DNA of 64,000 bases. Source: Microbacterium foliorum (GTDB taxonomy: Bacteria; Actinomycetota; Actinomycetes; Actinomycetales; Microbacteriaceae). The notes beneath the pieces are model-generated. The model saw nothing but the letters and a program-made list of their open reading frames with translations. It had not been told where the DNA came from and did no database searches. The DNA lies in NCBI RefSeq assembly GCF_006385575.1, contig NZ_CP041040.1, forward strand, positions 186,001 through 250,000, written 5' to 3'. Position 1 is the stretch's first letter; every line of letters starts with the position of its first letter. The position numbers and the translations under genes were made by a program. Shown piece by piece: positions 23,163 to 31,187 of this stretch.

Positions 23163-24164
23163 TTACTGCACCGACCATCCACCATCGGATGCCAGCACCG
23201 CACCGTTGATGTTCACGGCGTCGTCCGACAGCAGGAACGTGATCGATGCGGCGAGGTGCTCGGCGGTCGCGACCGTCGGGATCGCCTGCTGGAACGGGGC
23301 CAGGCGGCCGGAGCCGTACTCCGACATGTTCGGGGGCATCGGGATGCCGGTGGCGACGCCGCCCGGAGCGACGGAGTTCACGCGGATGCCCTTCGGTCCG
23401 TACATGAAGGCCGCGGACTTCGTGACGCCGACGATGCCGTGCTTGCTGGCCGTGTAGGCGTTGCCCGACGCGTTGCCGCGCAGACCCGCTTCGCTCGAGA
23501 CGTTGAGGATTGAGCCGCGGCCGGCCTTCTCCATGATCGGGAGCACCGCGCGCATGAGCTTGAACGGGGCGGTGAGGTTGATGGCGATGACGCGGTCCCA
23601 GACGGCATCCGTCGTCTCGCCTGCGGGGGAGAAGTCGTCGTTGATGCCGGCGACGTTCGCGAGGGCGTCGATGCGGTCGCCCGCGGCGGCGATGACGGCG
23701 TCGATCGCGTCCTGCTTGGTGAGGTCTCCGGCGACGGTGGTGATGTCGGCATCCGGCAGCTCGGCCTTCAGCGCGTCGAGCTTGTCGGCGGCGATGTCGG
23801 AAGCGATGACGCGTCCGCCTTCGCGGGCGATGCGGGATGCGGTGGCCTTGCCGATTCCGGACGCCGCACCCGTGACGATCACGGTCTTGCCGGCAAAACG
23901 TCCGGTGGTGGGCTTCTCGATCCAGCCCTCCGACTCGTCGGCCTCGGGGATCTCGCCGCCGTTGGCTGCGCGCACGAGGTCGTCGACGACGGACTGCGGC
24001 AGCTGTCCCTGGCTCATCGCGACGAGCTGCTGCAGCGGCAGTCCGAGCACGGGGGTGAGGAGCTCGGGGTCAGCGTCCGTCTGCTCGAAGAGCGCGCGGA
24101 TGAGCGGCCCGCCGGTCGGGTCGTTCAGCCAGTCGCCGATGGTGGAGTGCGCGGTGAGGGCCAT
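23163..24164 (-). CDS. SDR family oxidoreductase
   Basis: 333 residues from ATG 24164, preceded by AGGAGCACC. An N-terminal helical extension of about 90 residues (DWLNDPTGGPLIRALFEQ) precedes a classical Rossmann SDR: VTGAASGIGKA, ANVAGIND, catalytic Ser in LNVSSEAG and YTASKHG. The C-terminus DDAVNINGAVLASDGGWS is typical. It reduces or oxidises a hydroxyl/keto group with NAD(P); substrate unknown. GC-rich like core genes, so it separates two defence segments and may be an old chromosomal gene. Confidence 0.9.
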   Translation of the reverse strand: MALTAHSTIGDWLNDPTGGPLIRALFEQTDADPELLTPVLGLPLQQLVAMSQGQLPQSVVDDLVRAANGGEIPEADESEGWIEKPTTGRFAGKTVIVTGAASGIGKATASRIAREGGRVIASDIAADKLDALKAELPDADITTVAGDLTKQDAIDAVIAAAGDRIDALANVAGINDDFSPAGETTDAVWDRVIAINLTAPFKLMRAVLPIMEKAGRGSILNVSSEAGLRGNASGNAYTASKHGIVGVTKSAAFMYGPKGIRVNSVAPGGVATGIPMPPNMSEYGSGRLAPFQQAIPTVATAEHLAASITFLLSDDAVNINGAVLASDGGWSVQ

Positions 24165-24226
24165 GAGGGTGCTCCTTGGGCTTAGGTTTCGCAACGGTGC
24201 GTCTACTTATGAAACAGTGTAAACCC

Positions 24227-24403
24227 GAACGCGATCGTGTGCTCACAGCGAGGGCAGCCCGTCCATTGGCGGGTACTCTGATGTCCCCGCACCGGCTTCT
24301 GGCGGACCGACGCGTGGCGAGCTTTGGGGTGTCCGATCTCGAAGACGCCTCAGCATCCGCCGCCACCGGCGGCGACATTCTCGATGATTTACGTGCGGGG
24401 CGC
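24227..24403 (+). pseudogene. Relic of a Phd-type antitoxin gene
   Basis: A frame reading ERDRVLTARAARPLAG and then RRVASFGVSDLEDA with GGDILDDLRAGR strongly resembles Phd antitoxins that pair with PIN toxins; the intact one at 5649 ends RDILDDLRSDRL. There is no convincing start or N-terminal DNA-binding half and no PIN gene follows. Most likely what is left after a recombination that built this region. The rest of the 24165-24524 gap shows nothing. Confidence 0.55.
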
Positions 24404-24524
24404 TCACCGGGACGGACCTCGGGTCAAACGCCATCAGTATCAGGCTAACCTCGAGCCGCAGTTCGCCCACTTAGCCTTGACGCGTTGGCGCCCGCGCTCG
24501 CTGGGACACCCATGTCTGGTGCGA

Positions 24525-24815
24525 CTAGTCGTGCGACTCTGCGGCTGCCCGACGGATGGCGATCAGAAAAGGTTCGTCCTTTGGGCGCGTCGTTTCATCC
24601 AGTTCGGAGTAGGGCTCGATCGACTCGTGTCTTGGGTTGATACCGAGCATCCACGCCGACCAAGCGTCGTGGACATCCTCTGCTTGCACATTGATGCCCT
24701 TCGCGCGCATGAGTACGGCGCAGGTCAAGAAAAGTCGCTCGGCTCCATCCTGCACGGAGCTGTCCTCGGGGAGCGCAGAACGTATGCGCGCGGCATCGGC
24801 GGCCAGATAGTTCAC
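24525..24815 (-). CDS. DUF7701 family small protein
   Basis: 96 residues. MNYLAADAARIRSALPED, LRKG-like VLMRAKGINVQAEDVHDAWS, then HESIEPYSELDE and EPFLIAIRRAA match my recollection of a small actinobacterial family found next to TIR-like and two-TM proteins. No catalytic motif; mostly helical. Its ATG overlaps the stop of the two-TM gene (ATGA), so it is translated with it and is likely an accessory of that module. Confidence 0.65.
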   Translation of the reverse strand: MNYLAADAARIRSALPEDSSVQDGAERLFLTCAVLMRAKGINVQAEDVHDAWSAWMLGINPRHESIEPYSELDETTRPKDEPFLIAIRRAAAESHD

Positions 24816-25348
24816 CGTGGCAACAGCCTCCCAGCCAAGAGCGTCACGTACAACAGCCCGAACACTATCGGCACGATCCGCTCGACGTTGCCAAGTTGAC
24901 GGAGGCCGGCCTTCACCTTCACGAGACGCACCTCTGGCGCATCACCCTCGCTGAGCACGGCCCACTCCTCAAGGAACGGTTTCACCGGCAGGTGGTCCGC
25001 CTCGATCTGGTTGATCACCGCGAACTTCGCCTCGCTTAGCTTCCGGTAGTTGCGCAGGAGAAACCACCAACATGCAGCGACTGCGATGCCGGCCACGCAG
25101 ACCGAGATCGGCAACAGGGCCGGCACGTCGGTCTCGCTGCGCAAACCCACTACAGCGACAAGCATCGTGTTCACCGCCAAGAAGGAAGCATTTGCGAGCG
25201 CACGCCGCGCGGACATGCGGTCCGCCATCTCGACCGCCAACTTGTAGATCTCCATCACCCGAGGGTCGGGCGACGGAGCTAGAGTCTGCCGACGCCTCAA
25301 GATCAACGTGGGCCGCCCACGAGGGCTTTCAGGTTGTCCCAGGTCCAT
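24812..25348 (-). CDS. Two-TM membrane protein (RipA/SLATT-like), candidate effector partner of TIR protein
   Basis: 178 residues from ATG 25348. No start has a good ribosome site; TTG 25306 (overlapping the TIR stop as TTGA) or ATG 25255 (MEIYKLAVEMADRMS) are equally possible. Core: an amphipathic helix EIYKLAVEMADRMSARRA, two hydrophobic helices (ASFLAVNTMLVAVVGL and LLPISVCVAGIAVAACWWFL), then RNYRKLSEAKFAVINQIE and LPVKPFLEEW. This plan, a membrane hairpin with a cytoplasmic helical tail, fits proteins often called RipA-like or SLATT-like next to TIR and nucleotide-signalling genes. It could form a pore that opens after TIR signalling. That role is inference. Confidence 0.65.
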   Translation of the reverse strand: MDLGQPESPRGRPTLILRRRQTLAPSPDPRVMEIYKLAVEMADRMSARRALANASFLAVNTMLVAVVGLRSETDVPALLPISVCVAGIAVAACWWFLLRNYRKLSEAKFAVINQIEADHLPVKPFLEEWAVLSEGDAPEVRLVKVKAGLRQLGNVERIVPIVFGLLYVTLLAGRLLPR

Positions 25349-25680
25349 GTGAAGAGCTTGTCGCTAGCGGTTGCGGTGCTCGGCTTCGCGCTGCCAGTCT
25401 TGTAGCCCGCGAGCAGGAAGTAGGGCACGCCCTCTTCCTCTGCGATGCGCAATTCCTCGGCTACGCCAACCGGGTGTGTGTTCTGTCCGCATAGGACGAT
25501 GACCAGCCCCGCGGCCTTGACGCGACGTCGGGCCTCGGCCCTCCAGTTTGGCCACGCGGTTTTAATGGGCCAGTCCGCGATCTCGAACGGCGTTTCAGGG
25601 TTCTTTGCCTGACCGACGAGCAGGTCCTTCAGACGTGCCTTGTTGTCGTAGTTAAGACTAATGAATGCGCGCTTAGCCAA
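25303..25680 (-). CDS. TIR-like (DUF1863/ThsB-type) domain protein
   Basis: 125 residues. MAKRAFISLNYDN is the first strand and loop of TIR-like DUF1863 proteins such as Thoeris ThsB; WPNWRAEARRRVKAAGLVIVL and CGQNTHPVGVAEELRIAEEE are the helix and central strand, followed by GVPYFLLAGY. TIR enzymes of this group make cyclic-ADP-ribose signals that activate an effector. The candidate catalytic Glu lies in VAEELRIA. The next gene encodes a two-TM protein. No ThsA-like SIR2 effector is present, so this is not type I Thoeris. Confidence 0.8.
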   Translation of the reverse strand: MAKRAFISLNYDNKARLKDLLVGQAKNPETPFEIADWPIKTAWPNWRAEARRRVKAAGLVIVLCGQNTHPVGVAEELRIAEEEGVPYFLLAGYKTGSAKPSTATASDKLFTWTWDNLKALVGGPR

Positions 25681-25737
25681 GAGAGGCTCCCTAGAAAGCT
25701 ACGTGTGCCGAGATGAATCTCGACAAATGAGATCGTG

Positions 25738-25997
25738 TCACGAACCACCGACATCGAGATCGTTCCTTGATGCAGGCAATGCGACCGCCAGTCCTAGCAC
25801 CGCGGCCACCTTCGCTAAAGGCGCCGTCGATACGTCGTCGCCGCGCTCAATTCGCGCGACCGTGGGTCGAGAGGCGTCCGCACGCTTGGCAAGCTCGCGT
25901 TGGATCCAGGGGCACGCGATGCGCGAATCGCGATTTTGACCGCAATCTCCGGCATCGTCGCGCCGGACGTCTGATCGCGGTTCTCGGTCGTCGTCAC
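25738..25997 (-). pseudogene. XRE-family HTH regulator, frameshifted
   Basis: A GTG at 25997 overlaps the stop of the methylase half (GTGA) and reads MTTTENRDQTSGATMPEIAV then KIAIRASRAPG. Near 25905 the frame must shift by one base to continue QRELAKRADASRPTVARIER and GDDVSTAPLAKVAAVLGLA, a textbook XRE helix-turn-helix. The gene ends at 25738. A one-base error or mutation is the simplest reading. If intact it would be a small repressor translated with the restriction genes. Confidence 0.65.
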
Positions 25998-27031
25998 ACC
26001 ATGGGCTTGACGTGTGACTCGATGAAGGCGATTTCGTTGGGGTCGAGCTTGTGCCTCGCGTAAAGCTGTTGGTCAATCTCGGGGATCGATCTCGACCAGT
26101 CGATCTCCGACCCGGTCGTGAAGTCTTGAGCCGGCACATACTCCCAGACGCGCGCAAGATTGTCCTGCGTGACTTTCAACACGCCAAGCAAGGTGCGCGC
26201 GAACTTGGACTTCACGTACTTGAGGCACGCCTCCGCCTGGGCCTGAGTATCGAAGGCGCCGATGGTGATGAACGTGCCTGTCACTGCCGTCGCGGGCTCC
26301 AACGCGATCGGGGGAGCAAGCGTCTCGCCGAATGCTCCAGACCCGTTTGCCTTTGGCAGCGCGACTTTGTGCTTGAAAAGCGCAACGGGGCCCGTGATGT
26401 AGTCGCTACGGATCCAGCGATACGAGCGCTTCCTGCCATCGAGCCCAAGAACGCGCATGTATTCGGCGCCATCAGTGGGCCTCTCTTCAAAGAAGACCGC
26501 AGCGAGACGCTCGAACGCTCGCGAGTCCAACTTGAACTGATTCCCGCCCGACATCAGCGCTCGCAGTTGAGGATGCTCGTTGTGCATGGTTTGCGTGTAG
26601 CGGTAGACGCGATCATTTGAGATTCCGAGAGACACCAGCGACGAGCTGTGCTGTTCAGTGAGCTTGTGGATGATCGAGTTCAGCTCGGGGTACTTGGTGA
26701 AGATTCCGATCGGCTCGCCGGTACGCGTGGTGTCGCGATACGTGACCACGACACCACCCTTGATGTCAGTTCCGGGAAAGAGGGAAGCACTGTCGGGCAC
26801 GTAATGGGGAACCGTGAGATGCGGATCTTCTAGCATCTTTGCATTCCAGGCCTTCGGCGTGTACCCGGCGTTGAACAGGAACCGGGCGGGAGTGATAAGT
26901 ACCGCCTTCTCGCCTACTTCGTAGGCCGCCTCCATGAAGCGGTGGTAGATAGGCATCTGGTTGGTTGCGTCGCCCTGAGCTTCCTCTTGGTAGGGAGGGT
27001 TGCCGATGACGACGTCGAACTTCTTGCTCAT
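25994..27031 (-). CDS. Adenine DNA methylase half with NPPY catalytic motif (Eco57I/type ISP-like)
   Basis: 345 residues. It opens directly at MSKKFDVVIGNPPYQEE (NPPY at 11-14), the motif IV of N6-adenine methyltransferases, with no upstream SAM-binding motif I. The rest (VLITPARFLFNAGYTPKAW, SASLFPGTDIKGGVVVTYRD, then ANGSGAFGETLAPP and DTQAQAEACLKYVKSKFART) looks like the C-terminal part of Eco57I-type enzymes, including target recognition. It starts two bases after the helicase stop with AAGGAAAC as ribosome site. The helicase's C-terminus ends with what should directly precede this motif. It appears to be one half of a split methylase. Confidence 0.85.
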   Translation of the reverse strand: MSKKFDVVIGNPPYQEEAQGDATNQMPIYHRFMEAAYEVGEKAVLITPARFLFNAGYTPKAWNAKMLEDPHLTVPHYVPDSASLFPGTDIKGGVVVTYRDTTRTGEPIGIFTKYPELNSIIHKLTEQHSSSLVSLGISNDRVYRYTQTMHNEHPQLRALMSGGNQFKLDSRAFERLAAVFFEERPTDGAEYMRVLGLDGRKRSYRWIRSDYITGPVALFKHKVALPKANGSGAFGETLAPPIALEPATAVTGTFITIGAFDTQAQAEACLKYVKSKFARTLLGVLKVTQDNLARVWEYVPAQDFTTGSEIDWSRSIPEIDQQLYARHKLDPNEIAFIESHVKPMV

Positions 27032-27033
27032 GA

Positions 27034-30000
27034 TCAGTTTCCTTCCGTCAACATCTCGTCGACGATCTGCTCGCGCTCCTGGGCACTCATCCTGGTGATG
27101 TCACCGAACCTGAAGTGTCCGGATTCCTGAAGCCATTCGCGACGCTCTGACACGCCGCCCGAGACCGACTCGATCGTGATCTTGTGCAGCAGCTCGTTGT
27201 GGCTCATCTCGAAGATCTGCTTCGTGAGAATGTGGCGCAGGCGTTCTTCGCGGTCGGGGATTTTGTCCGCAAGACCCGCATCGAGGCGTCGCACTAGCTC
27301 CATCAGGAACAGGCCGGCGGTCGAGAAGAGGTCAGCGAATGTCTTCGACTCGTCCGAGAAGATGCCAGGGTTATCCGACTCCAGCGCATCGACCATCGTC
27401 TCGACAACCACGCGGGGGGTGAAGACCAGCGACGTCTTCTGGTGCGGGATATACGCGAAGATGTCCTCAGTCTGCGACTCGTCGAAGTAATCAGCGAGCG
27501 CCTCTTTCTTGTCGAGGAACTCCTGCACGGCCTTGTCGAAGACTGCCTCATCGAACATCCCCGGGATCGAAACAACAGTGCCATCCTCCTCGGTGACGTC
27601 CTGCCCATCGCGCAACACGCGGAAGTCAGCCTCAGTGATGCCGGTGATCTCCTCGAAGACGTGGTCAGGTGTGTAGTCATCGAAGTTCGCCAGACGAAGA
27701 TCTCGGTCCCCGTACGCCATGAGGAACATCGGGATCGTGCGTGAGAACCCGCGCAGGTGCGAGCGCGCGTCATCCATCGTCTGGTTCGCGCGCTTCTGTT
27801 CCTTCTTCGTCTCTTCACGGCTCACGACGTCGTGAGTGATCGCGTCGGTGCGCGCATTCACCAGCGCGAGGATGTCGGCGTTGAACGACTCATCGTGCGC
27901 AACCTTGTCCTGCACGATGGCCGCAGCGTCCGCTTCAGTGGCGGCATCCTCCAACGCATCCTCGAATCGCTTCTCAGCGATGCTTCGCTCCGTGAGAACG
28001 CGCTCGACGTCAGCCATCACACGGGCCTCGGTCTGCTTCTCATCCCGCTCGACCTGCTTGGCTGAGAGTCCGTACTCCTGGGCGAGCTTGTCACGAATCT
28101 CGCGGACCTTATCGTTCACCAGCTTCGCGACCTGTCGAGCGGTGGCCAGCGGCGACCCCTCGCGATCAACCGGCGCGATGTCCTCGATGCGCCAGACGGG
28201 CTTGCCGAGCTCCGCAACCTTGGGATTGATGACGGTCTCGACGTCGACCTGGACGTTGCCGTCCGGGTCAAAGGAAGGGGCCGGCTCCGGGAGGCCGATA
28301 GTGCCACCCGACTTCGTCTTGCCCTGCTTCGCCTCCGGCAGCTTCTCCAGGATTTCCTTGACGTGCTCCGAGTACCGGAAGATTCCCGCCACGTTGGCGA
28401 ACAGAAGGTTCGAGAGGAATCCACGGCGAACGACTTCACGAGCTTTGTAGACCTGCGGGAAGGTCAATACCTGTGCGGCATCGAGCTCAACCATTCGGCC
28501 CTCGGAATCTTCACCGATGACGGGGAAGAAGTTCAGGAGCTCACGAATGTTCTCCTGTCGTACGCTCTGGTCGCCCGACGGGGTCGAGCTGAGGTTGTTG
28601 GCGAACGCGTCGAAGATCGTGAGCGTGCGCTCGGGAGCGAAGTCGAAGATGTACGCATTCTTCTTCTGGAACACCGTGCCGGCGCGCTCGAACGTGCACG
28701 GGTTCTGCGCACGGAACGCCGCCTGCATGTAGAGCGCCGGCGACGAGAGATTCGACAGCATGATGACTGCAGTCCATTCGGGTACAGTGACGCCCGTCGT
28801 GAGCTGCCCAACCGACAGTGTGATCGTCCTGCCGCCGACGTTCTCGGCTGCGTCGATCGCGCCGCGCACGGTGTCCAACGACTTCCCGACAACAGCCAGA
28901 TCGGCATCGTCGTTGCGCCCATCACCAGCAGCGAGGACGACCTCGTAGTCCTTAAACACGGGATGGTTCTTCAGGAGACGCCGGAGCGCCTTCGCAGAGG
29001 CCACCCGGTTCAGCAGCCAGAACGAGTGACGGATTTCATCGCGCAGCTCGGGAGTCGAGAACGGGTACTTCTCGTTCGTCGCGAGACAATCGAGGAACTT
29101 TATGACCTCCGCCTCGTGCTCGAAGAAGCCGCTGTCCTTCGTGCTGAAGAACTCGTTCAGATCGAACGTGTAGTCGATGTTCGCGCCATCCTCGTCGCTG
29201 GCAACACCGACGGCAAGTTGATCCGTGATCATCCGCGAGATCTGGTATGTGAGCATGTTGAGGCGTGGGAGAGCGCCGTACGGATTCTCTACGGCATCGT
29301 CGTCCCAGTTCTCGCGAGCCATCTGCTCGTCCTCATACGTCCAGTTGAAGATCTGCTCGTTACCGAACCGCCCAGAGCTCAACGCTTTGAACGGGGTGCC
29401 AGAAAGGTGCAGCGTCCACGCGCGAGTGATCTGGTCGAACGCGACATCGGTCTTTGTCGTATCGACACCCTCATGGGCCTCGTCGATGACCAACAGGTCC
29501 CACTCAAAGTCAGCGATGTGCCGAAGCTTCCTGTGAACCCCGCCAAAGTACTGCGAGCCCTTGAGGTCCTGGAGGGAGACGAATTCGACGATCCTAGGGT
29601 CTTCGCTCGCGTCATCTGCAAGGTGCTTCACCCACTGATCGCGCGTCATCGCAGAGCGTGAGGCGAGCGACGGCGACTCAGACACGAACTTATACGTCGT
29701 CTGGTGCCCGATGAAGCGGGAGAAGTCGTCGAACCACGAGTTGGCGATCGCGGGCCGGTTTGTGACGATGAGCACCTTCCTTGCGCCGATCTTCCGCATC
29801 AGATCATAGGTCGTGAGCGTCTTTCCGAACCGCGGCTTGGCGTTCCACAGGACTTCATTGCCGCCCTCGTTGAACACCGAGAGCGCTTGCTCGACCGCAG
29901 CGCGCTGTTCGGGGCGCAACTCATAGTCGTCCTCGCCCACCATCTGGAAGTCAGAGAAATCCTGGCCTGCGAACGAGTTGAAGTAGTCGAGAGAAGACTT

Positions 30001-30318
30001 CGACGCGCCCCTGAACTTGTGCCATTCGGTGCGCTCGGGCTTGAGCTCGCGCTCCACGCCGACCTGACGCAGATACGCGTGGAAGTCGCCATCGCGGAAT
30101 GCGCCGCCCGCTTCCGAGGTGAAGAGGGCGCGACGCGACCAGTTCTGCACCTTGGCCACGGACAGCTGCGAAGCCTGCTGGTTGATGCGCGTGGCGGCAC
30201 TGTCCTGCTCCGTGTAGCCGATCTTCTCCCAGCCGTCGTATTTCGGGATGTCAGGCGTCGACCACGAGTAGATTAACGGGGTGATTTCTCGGTAGGTCTT
30301 GATGTCCGGGCTAGTCAT
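27034..30318 (-). CDS. GIY-YIG (T5orf172-like) nuclease-DEAH helicase fusion with N-terminal half of a methylase
   Basis: 1094 residues. N-terminus: a GIY-YIG-like domain with IYSWS (16-20), KIGYTE (32-37), R44 and a later FHAYLRQVGVERE. Then a superfamily 2 helicase: WNAKPRFGKTLTTYDLM (motif I, about 160-175), LLVIDEAHEG (motif II), LHLSGTPFKA (motif III) and later motifs through MLSNLSSPALYMQAAFRAQN. A charged coiled-coil stretch near 720-860 follows. The last 120 residues read SLVFTPRVVVETMVDALE, TFADLFSTAGLFLMELVRRL (993-1012), NELLHKITIESVSGG and FRFGDITRM, i.e. methylase motifs X, I and II with a degenerate motif I (STAG). Motif IV is in the next gene. It may cut or translocate DNA as in type ISP/type III restriction. 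Confidence 0.88.
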   Translation of the reverse strand: MTSPDIKTYREITPLIYSWSTPDIPKYDGWEKIGYTEQDSAATRINQQASQLSVAKVQNWSRRALFTSEAGGAFRDGDFHAYLRQVGVERELKPERTEWHKFRGASKSSLDYFNSFAGQDFSDFQMVGEDDYELRPEQRAAVEQALSVFNEGGNEVLWNAKPRFGKTLTTYDLMRKIGARKVLIVTNRPAIANSWFDDFSRFIGHQTTYKFVSESPSLASRSAMTRDQWVKHLADDASEDPRIVEFVSLQDLKGSQYFGGVHRKLRHIADFEWDLLVIDEAHEGVDTTKTDVAFDQITRAWTLHLSGTPFKALSSGRFGNEQIFNWTYEDEQMARENWDDDAVENPYGALPRLNMLTYQISRMITDQLAVGVASDEDGANIDYTFDLNEFFSTKDSGFFEHEAEVIKFLDCLATNEKYPFSTPELRDEIRHSFWLLNRVASAKALRRLLKNHPVFKDYEVVLAAGDGRNDDADLAVVGKSLDTVRGAIDAAENVGGRTITLSVGQLTTGVTVPEWTAVIMLSNLSSPALYMQAAFRAQNPCTFERAGTVFQKKNAYIFDFAPERTLTIFDAFANNLSSTPSGDQSVRQENIRELLNFFPVIGEDSEGRMVELDAAQVLTFPQVYKAREVVRRGFLSNLLFANVAGIFRYSEHVKEILEKLPEAKQGKTKSGGTIGLPEPAPSFDPDGNVQVDVETVINPKVAELGKPVWRIEDIAPVDREGSPLATARQVAKLVNDKVREIRDKLAQEYGLSAKQVERDEKQTEARVMADVERVLTERSIAEKRFEDALEDAATEADAAAIVQDKVAHDESFNADILALVNARTDAITHDVVSREETKKEQKRANQTMDDARSHLRGFSRTIPMFLMAYGDRDLRLANFDDYTPDHVFEEITGITEADFRVLRDGQDVTEEDGTVVSIPGMFDEAVFDKAVQEFLDKKEALADYFDESQTEDIFAYIPHQKTSLVFTPRVVVETMVDALESDNPGIFSDESKTFADLFSTAGLFLMELVRRLDAGLADKIPDREERLRHILTKQIFEMSHNELLHKITIESVSGGVSERREWLQESGHFRFGDITRMSAQEREQIVDEMLTEGN

Positions 30319-31009
30319 CGGCTCTCACTTCCTTGTGAACTTGGTCGATTCGGCACTGCTGGTAGGTCGCGTAGACCGTGAAGTCGAAAGCGCCGACACC
30401 TGCTCCACGAAGCGAGGCAAGAGTGAACGGATCGCGCTGCACGAGGCCGGGCACGTTGAGTACCCGGTGCCACCATGAGAACTCAATCGGCTCGCCGTTG
30501 GCATCGAGGCCTGTGAGCGTGTCTCCCAGCGCAACGTTCGCACCGATGAGGTACACCGCTGAGCGGTACATGTTCGTGCGGGAGCTGCAGACCACGCCAT
30601 GGGCTGCATGGAACGCAGCGAACTCAGCGAGCAGTCCAGCGCGTGCCGCGATCAGATTGTCTTCCAGCAGCTCAACACCGTAGATCGACGCGAGCGCGAA
30701 GAGCGACTCGGTCGGCCAGAACTCCGGCTGATAGCGCTTCTCGATGGCGTGAAGCTTGCGCCGCAGAATCGCGATCAAGAAGTTGCCGTCTCCAGCGCTC
30801 GGCTCAAAGAAGGTCTTGTCGACGAACCCCGGCCCGGTCTCCAGCTCAGCACACACCAGATCGAGCATCTGCTCCACCATGCGGCGAGGAGTAAATACCT
30901 CGCCGTGAGCTTTCACTCGTTCGCGTGACTTGATGAGCTCTTCGCTCAGTTCATCACGCGAGGCCACGGTAAAAGCTTGACCGTCTGGCCTGAGGGGTGC
31001 GGCGGTCAT
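30311..31009 (-). CDS. Adenine methylase-like subunit with intact SAM motif and degenerate motif IV
   Basis: 232 residues. HGEVFTPRRMVEQMLDLV (35-52) is motif X, KTFFEPSAGDGNFLIAIL (65-82) is a good SAM-binding motif I, and IYGVELLEDNLIAARAGLL is motif II. At the place of NPPY stands FDFTVYATYQQCRIDQVHKE (208 onward), i.e. YATY (213-216), which should not support adenine methylation. This pattern is the mirror image of the other two methylase pieces. Its stop overlaps the helicase start by eight bases. It may form a two-subunit enzyme with them, or act as a SAM- or DNA-binding specificity subunit. Confidence 0.82.
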   Translation of the reverse strand: MTAAPLRPDGQAFTVASRDELSEELIKSRERVKAHGEVFTPRRMVEQMLDLVCAELETGPGFVDKTFFEPSAGDGNFLIAILRRKLHAIEKRYQPEFWPTESLFALASIYGVELLEDNLIAARAGLLAEFAAFHAAHGVVCSSRTNMYRSAVYLIGANVALGDTLTGLDANGEPIEFSWWHRVLNVPGLVQRDPFTLASLRGAGVGAFDFTVYATYQQCRIDQVHKEVRADD

Positions 31010-31187
31010 GACTCTCTTCTGGGGTGCAGTGGTGTTGCTTGTATAAACAACTTACGTGATTGCTCTGGTCCGGCGGCGAAGTCGGGACCTCGTGTCACCT
31101 GTACTTCGTTCCGTTTGTGTTCGCGGATGGGGAGGAAAGCTCGATACGCATGTGCTGATCATGGCGCGTCAGTGATTCGTGAAAGGA

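Noticed and set aside
24525..25680. Classical type I Thoeris
   Set aside because: A TIR-like ThsB-type gene is present but no ThsA (SIR2-SLOG) gene; the partner is a two-TM protein.
27034..31009. Type I or type III restriction system
   Set aside because: No HsdS, and Mod/Res organisation does not match; the GIY-YIG domain and split Eco57I-type motifs fit a type ISP-like origin better.
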